A stretch of DNA of 64,000 nt. Source: Ignavibacteriaceae bacterium (GTDB taxonomy: Bacteria; Bacteroidota; Ignavibacteria; Ignavibacteriales; Ignavibacteriaceae). The stretch's first letter is position 1, and every line of letters begins with the position of its first letter. The position numbers were made by a program, and so were the translations under genes. Shown here piece by piece: positions 31,284 through 40,455 of this stretch. The stretch is taken from the NCBI GenBank assembly GCA_013388545.1, contig JACAFB010000002.1, positions 62,001 through 126,000 on the forward strand, read 5' to 3'. The notes beneath the pieces were generated by a model. That model was not told the DNA's origin, did no database searches, and saw only the letters and a program-made list of their open reading frames with translations.

Positions 31284-32585
31284 ATGGAAAAAAACAACGA
31301 AGAAAATAAAGGCGTCGGATCATTTCCCAAAAACTTTTGGACAGTGATTGTAATGGAATTCTTTGAACGGGGATCTTATTATGGTGTGATGTCAATTTTA
31401 TCGGTCTATCTTGTATTGAGTACAGAAAAGGGAGGATTAGGATTTTCTAAAGAAAGTGTAGGAGTAATAAAAAGTACGATTCAACCATTGCTTTATTTAC
31501 TGCCGATACTTTCTGGTGCACTTGCCGACCGTTTTGGTTACAGAAAGACTTTATTTTTTGCTTTTACTGTGATGAGTGCAGGCTACTTCTTCACAAGCTT
31601 ATTTACCTCTTATCCATTAGTTTTTATGAGTCTTATTTTAATGGTCATTGGTGCCGGATTTTTCAAACCAATAATTTCGGGAACCATTGCCAGATCAACT
31701 GACAAATCAAACTCAACACTTGCTTTTGGAATTTTTTATTGGACCATCAATTTGGGTGCTTTTATTTTCCCGTTAATTCTTGTTCCAATTCTAAAAGAAA
31801 TATCCTGGTCATATATTTTTATTATGGCCGCAATCGGAACAGGTTGGCTTTTGATCTTAAACTTGTTTGTTTACAAGGAGCCGCAAAAACCTGAAAGCAC
31901 TAAATCTGTTTACGATGTTCTTAAAGGTGCTTTACTTGTTCTTAAAGACTTCAGGTTTATTATCATGATAGTCATTTATTCAGGATTCTGGATACTTTAC
32001 TTTCAGATGTTTGATACTGTGCTCTGGTATTTTACCGATTACATGGATATGAAACCAATTAATGATATCGTTAATTCCGTGCTTGGAATTTTTATGACCA
32101 ATCCAGAATGGAAATTTGATGCCGAACACGTTACTGTTATTAATGCCGGAACAATAATCCTTTTGCAGATACTTATTTCAAAAATTGTTAAAAATACAAA
32201 AGCACTTCCCACGATGATAACAGGAATTGCTTTGGGGACTTTAGGAATGGGTATTCTTGCAATTTCCACTCACGCATGGGTTTTTATGGCTGGAATAATC
32301 ATCTTCTCAATTGGAGAGATGACAGCGCATCCAAAATTTATTAGTTATGTAGGCTTAATTGCACCTGAAGATAAAAAAGCTCTCTATTTAGGTTACGCAT
32401 TTCTCTATGGTGTTCTTGGCAGCGGAATTGGAGGTGTGCTTGGTGCAAATTTATATGTTCATTTTGTTGATAAGCTAAACAACCCTAGTCTGTTATGGTT
32501 TATTTTCAGCCTGATTGGAGTTGTTACAATTATCGGTTTGCTGCTATATAACCGATTTATTGCGGTTAGGCACTCTGATATTTAG
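31284..32585 (+). CDS. POT/MFS-type peptide transporter
   Basis: FWTVIVMEFFERGSYYGVMSILSVYL, GALADRFGYRKTLFF, GAGFFKPIISGTIA, SIGEMTAHPKF. ORF also open from a TTG at 31272. Confidence 0.85.
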   Translation: MEKNNEENKGVGSFPKNFWTVIVMEFFERGSYYGVMSILSVYLVLSTEKGGLGFSKESVGVIKSTIQPLLYLLPILSGALADRFGYRKTLFFAFTVMSAGYFFTSLFTSYPLVFMSLILMVIGAGFFKPIISGTIARSTDKSNSTLAFGIFYWTINLGAFIFPLILVPILKEISWSYIFIMAAIGTGWLLILNLFVYKEPQKPESTKSVYDVLKGALLVLKDFRFIIMIVIYSGFWILYFQMFDTVLWYFTDYMDMKPINDIVNSVLGIFMTNPEWKFDAEHVTVINAGTIILLQILISKIVKNTKALPTMITGIALGTLGMGILAISTHAWVFMAGIIIFSIGEMTAHPKFISYVGLIAPEDKKALYLGYAFLYGVLGSGIGGVLGANLYVHFVDKLNNPSLLWFIFSLIGVVTIIGLLLYNRFIAVRHSDI

Positions 32586-32636
32586 TTGAAGAAATTTAAA
32601 GTGAAAATGCCCGCTTCCTGAATGAAACGGGCTATT

Positions 32637-32713
32637 TGGTACACCCGCAGGGATTCGAACCCCGAACCTTCTGATCCGTAGTCAGATGCTCTATCCAATT
32701 AAGCTACGGGTGC
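32637..32713 (-). tRNA. tRNA-Arg (anticodon ACG), CCA encoded
   Basis: Minus strand GCACCCGTAGCTTAATTGGATAGAGCATCTGACTACGGATCAGAAGGTTCGGGGTTCGAATCCCTGCGGGTGTACCA; loop CTACGGA gives ACG. Confidence 0.97.
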
Positions 32714-32832
32714 AAGAGTTTTTTGTCTTTTAAATTTTTACGGGAAAATTGATTTAAGACAAATCAAATTTAATACAATTTAATTGTACAAACAATTGAT
32801 CTAATAATAGTACGTGATAATTTAATTTCATA

Positions 32833-33288
32833 ATGACTCGTGTCTTAATTTTACTTGATGCAGGAATCGGGCTGATATTTTTGGTTGCTCCAATTGCAGC
32901 TTTAATTCTTACTATCGTTATTTCTGTAATTGAATCACTAATCCTTAACCGGAAAGCAAATAATTATAAAAAAATATTTACTGCTTCCTTGTTAACTAAT
33001 ATGCTTTCAACTGCAGCAGGATTCATCATTTTATTCTGGATGCTTTTCGTAAACGTATTAAAAGAATTATCTGAGTTATCAGGACTATCATTTGATATTG
33101 ATCGGGAATTATCTGGTTATATCGGCAGAACTGTTTTGCTGATTATTTTCTTTGTTCTAACATTATTAGTGGAGATACCTTTATTGAAAAAGCTTCTCAA
33201 GAATTTTCCTTCTATAACTGTTAACGATGTAATCTTCGCAAATTTTATTTCATACATTCTGATTTCAGTTATATTCTTTAAATATTAA
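32833..33288 (+). CDS. Hypothetical multi-pass membrane protein
   Basis: 151 aa, four hydrophobic segments. Confidence 0.6.
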   Translation: MTRVLILLDAGIGLIFLVAPIAALILTIVISVIESLILNRKANNYKKIFTASLLTNMLSTAAGFIILFWMLFVNVLKELSELSGLSFDIDRELSGYIGRTVLLIIFFVLTLLVEIPLLKKLLKNFPSITVNDVIFANFISYILISVIFFKY

Positions 33289-33472
33289 ATAATTACAAAT
33301 TTTACAACTGAGTAATTATTTGAATCCTAATCAGCTTCCAAGCAATATATTACTTAATTGACAGAATATTCACTCCAGATATTTCCCGATAAACATTTTT
33401 TTAACATTTCCTTAATCATTATTTAACATTGCCAACAGTAATTTTTAACACACAAAGCGAAAGTCTTTGAAA

Positions 33473-34162
33473 ATGATAAAAATATTACTGGCAGATGATC
33501 ATACCGATATAGTTGAATTCCTAAAGTACAATCTTGAGAAAAATCACTTCACGGTAATAACTGCATTTAATGGTAATGAAGCACTGGAAAAATTAAGTGA
33601 AAATCCGGATTTAATTATTCTTGATATTATGATGCCAGAGCTGGATGGATTTGAAACCCTGAAAAAAATTCGCGAGGATAAAAATTTTGACAGGATTCCT
33701 ATCTTACTGTTAACAGCGAAAGAAGGGGAGTTGAATGAAATAAAAGGATTAGAGCTGGGAGCCAACGATTATATTAAAAAACCAATCTCTCCATACAAAC
33801 TTATAGCCCGTATAAAATCTAATTTAAGAAGTACAAAAATTTCCGAAACTAAACAAGCACCTCTACTAAATGTTAAGTATGGCCCAATAGAAATAAATAA
33901 AGAAACATATGAGGTTTTTATTGATGGCGATCAGAAAATATTTCCGAGAAAAGAATTTGAAATACTTTATTTGTTTCTGACCAACCCAGGTAAAGTTTTT
34001 TCAAGGGAAATGATACTTAATGAAATTTGGGGAGTTGAGGTTAATATCATCGACAGGACAGTGGATGTACATATAAGAAAAATTCGGAAAAAGCTAGGAG
34101 AGTACAAGGATTATATCGATACCTTAAAGGGAATAGGTTACAGATTAAAAAATCTAATCTAA
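33473..34162 (+). CDS. OmpR/PhoB-family response regulator
   Basis: ILLADDHTDIVEFLKYNLEK, LIILDIMMPELDGFETL, LLLTAKEGELNEIKGLELGANDYIKKPI, C-terminal winged helix REMILNEIWGVEVNIIDRTVDVHIRKIRKKLG...TLKGIGYRL. No adjacent histidine kinase. Confidence 0.95.
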   Translation: MIKILLADDHTDIVEFLKYNLEKNHFTVITAFNGNEALEKLSENPDLIILDIMMPELDGFETLKKIREDKNFDRIPILLLTAKEGELNEIKGLELGANDYIKKPISPYKLIARIKSNLRSTKISETKQAPLLNVKYGPIEINKETYEVFIDGDQKIFPRKEFEILYLFLTNPGKVFSREMILNEIWGVEVNIIDRTVDVHIRKIRKKLGEYKDYIDTLKGIGYRLKNLI

Positions 34163-34500
34163 AATTTACCCACTCCTAAGGGAATTCTTCTCAGTTAAAA
34201 CAAATGCTTAGTAAGCTGAATATTATTTCTAAGTGTGATTCTGTTCTTCAAATACTTTATAAAGTTTTTCTATAAAAAAATTATAAAAAAAGCTTTTTTC
34301 TATAATGTGTTAATTTCAATAGTCTTAAAGCTTTCATTTAATCTATTCTTTAGGTGTTTAATTAAACCAATTCATTTCTCTAGTCTTAAGAACAAATAAA
34401 ATCATTTTTCATTTTTCAAATTTTAATTTGTTAATACTAAGGTAATATTTATTTAAACAATTCGTAAATCTTCGATAATAACGCCGTAATAAAACCATCA

Positions 34501-34508
34501 TAAGTTTG
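34501..34508 (+). promoter_or_regulatory. Candidate -7 box TAAGTTTG (TAnnTTTG) upstream of TonB-dependent receptor
   Basis: Exact TAnnTTTG 32 bp upstream of the receptor ATG; no clear TTG at the expected -33 spacing. Confidence 0.35.
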
Positions 34509-34540
34509 CCCCACGTTTCATTTATTTGAGAGGGTTATTA

Positions 34541-37318
34541 ATGTTTAAAATATTACTGTGGTATATAATTTATTTTAGCATTAGTGGGTCAGTCGTTTTT
34601 GCTCAATCAACCGGAACTTTAACAGGAAAGGTGATTGATGCTACTACGGGAGAGAATATAATTGGGGCAAATGTTTTGGTGGATGAAACCAATCTTGGAG
34701 CAGCTACGGATATTGAAGGAACCTTTATAATTAAAAATGTTCCTGCCCGAACTGTCAGCATAACTATTACTTTTATCTCTTACACAAAGACAACAATTAC
34801 TGATGTTGTTGTAGAAGCTGGTAAAGTAAAGACAGTAAATGTTAGCTTAAAACCTCAAACCCTTGACATTGGAACAGAGGTAGTAGTCGTTGGCAGTATC
34901 TCAGGGCAATATGAGGCGGCATTATTAAATCAGAGAAAAAAATCCATACAGATAAGTGATGGTATCAGCGCTGAACAAATAAAACGATCAACTGACAACA
35001 CCACCGCAGAAACCTTGAGGAGAGTTCCGGGTCTGACTTTACTGGACAACAAATACATCTTTGTCCGCGGAGTGAGTGAAAGATACAACACAGCATTATT
35101 AAATAATTCCCCTCTTGCCAGTTCCGAGCCAGATAAAAAAGATTTTGCATTTGATTTAATACCTTCAAACCTGATAAATAATACAACAGTAATAAAATCA
35201 TTTACTCCTGACGAACCGGGTGATTTCTCAGGAGGGCTTGTGAAGGTTAATACTGTCGAATTTCCGTCCGAAACAATTTTTTCTTTTAGTTATTCAACCT
35301 CATATGTTGATAATGTTTCAACTAAACAATACAACACATATCAAGGCAGCAATACTGATTTTCTGGGATTTGACAACGGTTTCAGAAAATTACCGGAAGG
35401 ATTTCCTGATCCTCTAACCTTTAAGAATTATGATAACAGTCTAACTGATACCAACAGAACTTATTGGTCAAAAAAACTAAATGACAAATGGGGCATTCAA
35501 AACAGAAAAGAATTTCTTGATCAATCATTTGCTCTGACATATGGAGATAGGTTTAACATTTTTGATAGTGATTTAGGCATTATTGCCTCATTAACATATA
35601 AGACAGGTATAAACTCAAAAAATATTACAACCCGTGATATAGAAAGTAAAGAGAATAAAACTTTTTTCTACGATTATTCTGGTTACAGATTCTCTAAAAA
35701 TGTTTACTGGGGAGGTCTGATAAACATCTCTTATAAATTAGGAGAGCTGCACAAAATCAGCTTAAAAAATACTTTAACTGTTGATTCAGATGACGAAGTC
35801 ACAAAACTTCAGGGATTTAAATTTGATTATCAGGATGAAAGAATAATTAATGCCTTAAGATATGTTTCAAGAAATCTTTATTCAGGACAGTTAGCCGGTA
35901 CAAGTATAATCCCGCTCTTTAATAATATTCAGATTGATTGGAGAGCATCTTATTCATCTTCCTTCAGGGACGAACCAGATTACAGAAGAAACGCTTATAA
36001 TCGGGATATAGCTGATTCAAATACAACAAATCCCTTTTACGCTTATATACCAAGAGATCCCGACTTTTATGCAGGAGGAAGATTTTATTCTACTCTTAAA
36101 GATTATAAAAGAGGACTAGGAATTGATCTGACTCAAACATTTGACTTTCTGAAAATCAAAACAGGCGTAAACCATTATAACAGCTCGCGATCTTTCAATG
36201 CCAGATTATTAAGTGTTACTGATCCTTTTGGATCTGCCCGCCAAACCATTGGCTTGTGGGATCTTGATTCTCTTTACAGGGTTGATAACTTCAGTAAAAG
36301 ATACATAATGATGAGAGAATTTTTTGACCCGGCAAATGATTATACATCAAAAGATAATTTATTTGGTTACTATTTGATGACCGAGTTAAGCTTCAATTTA
36401 ATTAATCTGAACTTTGTACTAATCTCCGGTTTAAGAATTGAGAATTATGAATTAAAGTTAAGAACAACTTCGTCCATTGCAACGGGAATGAAACCAATTA
36501 CTGTTGATAATTTTAACAGCGATTTGCTTCCTGCATTTGGATTAATTTACAGAGTCACAGACGCACTGAACATCCGACTTTCTTTCAGTAGAACAATCAA
36601 CAGACCTCAGTTCAGAGAAATTGCACCTTTTGTTTATTATAACTTTGAAGATCAAACTCTGGTAAGAGGTAACACTGAATTAAAACAAGCAAATATTTCT
36701 AATTATGATTTACGATTTGAAGCATTTCCAGACATTGGAGAATTAATCTCCCTCAGCTTATTCCTTAAAGAGTTTCGCAATCCTATCGAAAGAGTTTTTT
36801 TAGTCTCAACAGGTCAAAACGACCGAACATTCGCAAATGCATCATTCGCACGCAATGCAGGTTTTGAAATAGAATACAGAACATCTCTTGGCAAAATTTT
36901 GAACCTTTTTGACAATTTTAATTTTACAGCCAACTATTCAAGAATCTGGTCAGAAATAGAAGAGACAAATATTGGTACCGGAAGGCAATTACGACCTATG
37001 CAAGGTCAAAGTCCATATGTAATTAATCTTTCATTAAACTACCAAAATATTCAATATGATTTTTCAATAAACCTGTTATTCAACAGATTCGGAAAAAGAA
37101 TCATAGAAACTGCAAATTTTCAAGGGGATGATATTTATGAATTTCCCCGGGATATCATCGATTTAGTAGCTACAAAGGGAATTGGGGATCAGGTCGAAAT
37201 TAAGTTCTCAATCAAAGATCTTTTTGCTCAACCTTATGAATACTTTGAAGATGATATTCTGGTCAAAAAATATACAACTAACACCAAGCTGTCACTTGGT
37301 GTTAGTTACAAGCTTTAA
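34541..37318 (+). CDS. TonB-dependent outer-membrane receptor with N-terminal carboxypeptidase-like regulatory domain
   Basis: Signal peptide; GTLTGKVIDATTGENIIGANVLVDETNLGAATDIEGTFIIKNVP; plug RRVPGLTLLDNKYIFVRGVSERYNTALLNNSPLASSEPDKKDFAFDLIPSNLI; C-terminal beta-barrel ending in KLSLGVSYKL. Confidence 0.93.
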   Translation: MFKILLWYIIYFSISGSVVFAQSTGTLTGKVIDATTGENIIGANVLVDETNLGAATDIEGTFIIKNVPARTVSITITFISYTKTTITDVVVEAGKVKTVNVSLKPQTLDIGTEVVVVGSISGQYEAALLNQRKKSIQISDGISAEQIKRSTDNTTAETLRRVPGLTLLDNKYIFVRGVSERYNTALLNNSPLASSEPDKKDFAFDLIPSNLINNTTVIKSFTPDEPGDFSGGLVKVNTVEFPSETIFSFSYSTSYVDNVSTKQYNTYQGSNTDFLGFDNGFRKLPEGFPDPLTFKNYDNSLTDTNRTYWSKKLNDKWGIQNRKEFLDQSFALTYGDRFNIFDSDLGIIASLTYKTGINSKNITTRDIESKENKTFFYDYSGYRFSKNVYWGGLINISYKLGELHKISLKNTLTVDSDDEVTKLQGFKFDYQDERIINALRYVSRNLYSGQLAGTSIIPLFNNIQIDWRASYSSSFRDEPDYRRNAYNRDIADSNTTNPFYAYIPRDPDFYAGGRFYSTLKDYKRGLGIDLTQTFDFLKIKTGVNHYNSSRSFNARLLSVTDPFGSARQTIGLWDLDSLYRVDNFSKRYIMMREFFDPANDYTSKDNLFGYYLMTELSFNLINLNFVLISGLRIENYELKLRTTSSIATGMKPITVDNFNSDLLPAFGLIYRVTDALNIRLSFSRTINRPQFREIAPFVYYNFEDQTLVRGNTELKQANISNYDLRFEAFPDIGELISLSLFLKEFRNPIERVFLVSTGQNDRTFANASFARNAGFEIEYRTSLGKILNLFDNFNFTANYSRIWSEIEETNIGTGRQLRPMQGQSPYVINLSLNYQNIQYDFSINLLFNRFGKRIIETANFQGDDIYEFPRDIIDLVATKGIGDQVEIKFSIKDLFAQPYEYFEDDILVKKYTTNTKLSLGVSYKL

Positions 37319-37440
37319 TTCACATAAACTGTACATCGTTATTTTCTGAAAGGAGGTGTTTACGGAATTAAAGAAAATTTTGAAAAAATATCCGTCAGAA
37401 ATTTAAAGAATTTTTAACTATTAACAAGGAGTTCAACAAA

Positions 37441-40341
37441 ATGAAAAAGATTTGGAGTCTATTACTGACAGTAGTTTTAGTTGTGCCGGTTTTTGCTCAA
37501 TTAACACCAACTGACAGCACAATAACCAACAATGGCGGTGCTGGAATTACATCCAGCGTTGTCCTTGATAAAAACAAAGTATATTTAATTCAGGGATTTG
37601 TTTACGTAAGAAACGGTGGAACACTAACAATTCCTGCAGGTACAGTATTATTAGGAGAAAAATCCTCACAGGGATCATTGATCATCGAAAGAGGAGGGAA
37701 AATATTTGCTAATGGAACTGCCCAGGAACCAATTGTCTTCACAAGTCAACAACCAGCAGGTTTAAGGACCCGCGGCGACTGGGGAGGAATAGTGATTTGT
37801 GGAAAAGCAGCTAACAACAGACCTGGTGGAAACTTTGTTGTTGAAGGTAATATTGGAAGCACTGCCGGCTATGGCGATGGAGGAATTGTTCAGGATGATA
37901 ATGATAACAGCGGAGTTCTCAGGTATGTAAGAATTGAATTTCCAGGTATAGCTTATACTCCTAACAATGAAATTAATGGTTTAACTCTTGCTGCTGTTGG
38001 CAGAGGAACAACAATTGATCATGTTCAGGTTAGTTATTCCGGAGATGATGCTTTTGAGTTTTTTGGCGGAACAGTAAACGCAAAATATTTAATTGCTTAT
38101 AAATCGCTGGACGACGATTTTGACACTGATTTTGGATATTCAGGTAAAATCCAGTTTGGAGTAGCTTACAGAGATCCGAGATTGTCTGATGTTAGTAAAA
38201 GTGAAGCATTCGAAACAGATAACGATGGAAGCGGGACTACGGCTTCTCCCAGAACTGAACCAGTGTTTTCAAATATTACTGTAATTGGACCCAAAAGGTT
38301 AGCAACAGACGTTAGCCCTACAAATTTTGATTCTGATTTCTATTATGGAATTCATCACCGAAGAGCAACAAGGCATAATCTGTTTAACAGCTTGATTATG
38401 GGTTTTGATGAAGGTGGTATCTTCTTGGATGGTGCAACAGTGCAGGGAGACACAGCCAATTTCACCTATAAAAATAATCTCTTCACGGGGATGTCAAAAT
38501 TAATTGAACCAACAACTTATAATGCCTGGTTTTCTGGGTATGGAAATTCTCTCTCTTCCGACCTAAACGCTGGTCTTTTAAAGGCTCCTTTCAATCAAAC
38601 AAGTCCAGTTATGATACCACAAGCGGGTTCTCCTCTTTTGGGTACAGCTTCATTCACTGGTAGTAAAATATCTGATCCTTTTTTCACAGTAGTTACTTAT
38701 CGTGGTGCTTTTAGTGGTAATGGTTCAGAAAGATGGGATCTTAACTGGGCTAATTATGATCCGCAGGGAATTGTCTATAATAATAGCAACTTAGTCTGGT
38801 CTTCAATTATAAATTTAACAAGTCCATCAAACAAAACTGCTTCAGTTATCATCGGTCGTGGCGTTGGTGCAACAGATGGAATTGATGCATCATTCGGAGA
38901 AGCAAATCTGCCGCCAGTTCCGCCAACAGGTGTTGATTTAAGATTAGAACTTCCAGGCGGGACACAATTCAGTGCTCTTGACATCAGAAGTGCAGCTACC
39001 ACTTCCAGTGTTATCACTTACACACTTGATATGCAGGACCCCGGTGTGCTTAATTGGGATCCTAATCAACTTGGAGCAGGAAAGTTTACATTGAAAGACG
39101 GTTTTGGTGGTTCAGTATTTCCAAATCTGGATATGAAAACTGCTTCATCTCAAAATGTATCCACATTAACTTCTGTTCTTATAGAAGTTGATACAAGGTT
39201 TAATCAAACCATTGTCGTAGGCAACCAGTGGAATCTTGTATCATTTCCCGGAGTACATCCGAATAGTATGAGTGTTGATACTCTATATAGAGGCAGAGAT
39301 TTAACAACACCCGTTTACAAATTTTCCGGCGGATATGTTACAACCTCTACGATGACACCAGGAGAAGGATACTGGATGTTTCATAATGGAGTTAGAACTT
39401 ATAACTGGAATGGAACAACTCAATCAGGTATTCTTTATCCAAAGCTTAACTACTCAGCAAGAAATGTTTTCGAAGCTCCAAGTGGCTGGTCAATTATTGG
39501 TGGTTATGAATATAATGCAGATGTAAACTTCATCAGAACCATGCCAGAGAATAAGAGAACGGGATTGATATATAAATATGTACCAGGTAGCGGTTATTCT
39601 TCTGTTGGAGTGCTTGAACCAGGATTAGGTCATTGGGTTGAACTCACAGGTGCTGCAAACATAATTATACCGGGACCATTTGCAGGCACGCTTGGTAAAA
39701 ATCCTGCTGATGAATTGATACAATCTAACTGGGGTAAAATACTCATTTCAGATGCAATTGGTCAACATTATACATTGTATGCAGCAAATGGTGACGTTGA
39801 TCTAAAAACTTTCAACTTGCCTCCATTACCACCTGCAGGTTTATTCGATGTTAGATTTGCATCACAAAGATTCGTGGAAGATTTATCGGCTACACAGTTA
39901 ATCAATTTAACCGGAGCAGTCTATCCTGTTACAATTTCAGTTGAAGGAATGAATATGAAGTTAGATTATTCAACTGAGTCTGGAAAAGTTAGTACTATTT
40001 TGAAAAATGGTGATAATCATAAAATAGCAAACAGCAGTAATAATACTTTAAGTGTTAAAACCGAAAAAGTAATTCCAGATGAATATATCTTAGAACAGAA
40101 CTATCCAAATCCATTTAATCCAACAACCACAATCAAATTCTCTATTCCAATGGCAGGTAACGTAAAGCTTACGATCTATAATGCTGTTGGTCAGAGAGTT
40201 GCGGAACTGGTTAATGGAACATTGGAAGCGGGTTCTTATTCATTTAATTGGGATGCTACAAAGATGGCATCAGGTTTATATTTCTATGAATTAAACACCA
40301 ATAACTTTTCTTCAGTAAAGAAGATGATGCTATTAAAATAA
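37441..40341 (+). CDS. Large secreted T9SS type A protein with N-terminal beta-helix-like region and GEANLPP modules
   Basis: Signal peptide; GGTLTIPAGTVLLGEKSSQGSLIIERGGKIFANGTAQEPIVFTSQQ...RGDWGGIVICGKA; GATDGIDASFGEANLPPVPPTGV; C-term EQNYPNPFNPTTTIKFSIPMAG...VKKMMLLK. Confidence 0.9.
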   Translation: MKKIWSLLLTVVLVVPVFAQLTPTDSTITNNGGAGITSSVVLDKNKVYLIQGFVYVRNGGTLTIPAGTVLLGEKSSQGSLIIERGGKIFANGTAQEPIVFTSQQPAGLRTRGDWGGIVICGKAANNRPGGNFVVEGNIGSTAGYGDGGIVQDDNDNSGVLRYVRIEFPGIAYTPNNEINGLTLAAVGRGTTIDHVQVSYSGDDAFEFFGGTVNAKYLIAYKSLDDDFDTDFGYSGKIQFGVAYRDPRLSDVSKSEAFETDNDGSGTTASPRTEPVFSNITVIGPKRLATDVSPTNFDSDFYYGIHHRRATRHNLFNSLIMGFDEGGIFLDGATVQGDTANFTYKNNLFTGMSKLIEPTTYNAWFSGYGNSLSSDLNAGLLKAPFNQTSPVMIPQAGSPLLGTASFTGSKISDPFFTVVTYRGAFSGNGSERWDLNWANYDPQGIVYNNSNLVWSSIINLTSPSNKTASVIIGRGVGATDGIDASFGEANLPPVPPTGVDLRLELPGGTQFSALDIRSAATTSSVITYTLDMQDPGVLNWDPNQLGAGKFTLKDGFGGSVFPNLDMKTASSQNVSTLTSVLIEVDTRFNQTIVVGNQWNLVSFPGVHPNSMSVDTLYRGRDLTTPVYKFSGGYVTTSTMTPGEGYWMFHNGVRTYNWNGTTQSGILYPKLNYSARNVFEAPSGWSIIGGYEYNADVNFIRTMPENKRTGLIYKYVPGSGYSSVGVLEPGLGHWVELTGAANIIIPGPFAGTLGKNPADELIQSNWGKILISDAIGQHYTLYAANGDVDLKTFNLPPLPPAGLFDVRFASQRFVEDLSATQLINLTGAVYPVTISVEGMNMKLDYSTESGKVSTILKNGDNHKIANSSNNTLSVKTEKVIPDEYILEQNYPNPFNPTTTIKFSIPMAGNVKLTIYNAVGQRVAELVNGTLEAGSYSFNWDATKMASGLYFYELNTNNFSSVKKMMLLK

Positions 40342-40357
40342 TTCTTTCATCAAGATT

Positions 40358-40382
40358 ACCTATCTCCGCAAAGGAGGTAGGT
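40358..40382 (+). other. Intergenic hairpin without U-tract
   Basis: ACCTATCTCC-GCAAA-GGAGGTAGGT, 10-bp stem with one G-U, then AACTTTG. Confidence 0.55.
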
Positions 40383-40455
40383 AACTTTGAATAAGAATTT
40401 CACTTAGAATTGATTTTAGAACTTAAAACAAAAATTTAGAGGAACCAGAAATTTT

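Noticed and set aside
37352-37410. Perfect AAAGGAGG followed by a GTG-started 16-codon frame between the TonB receptor and the next gene
   Set aside because: The GTG overlaps the SD, so it cannot be used; no other start at proper spacing.
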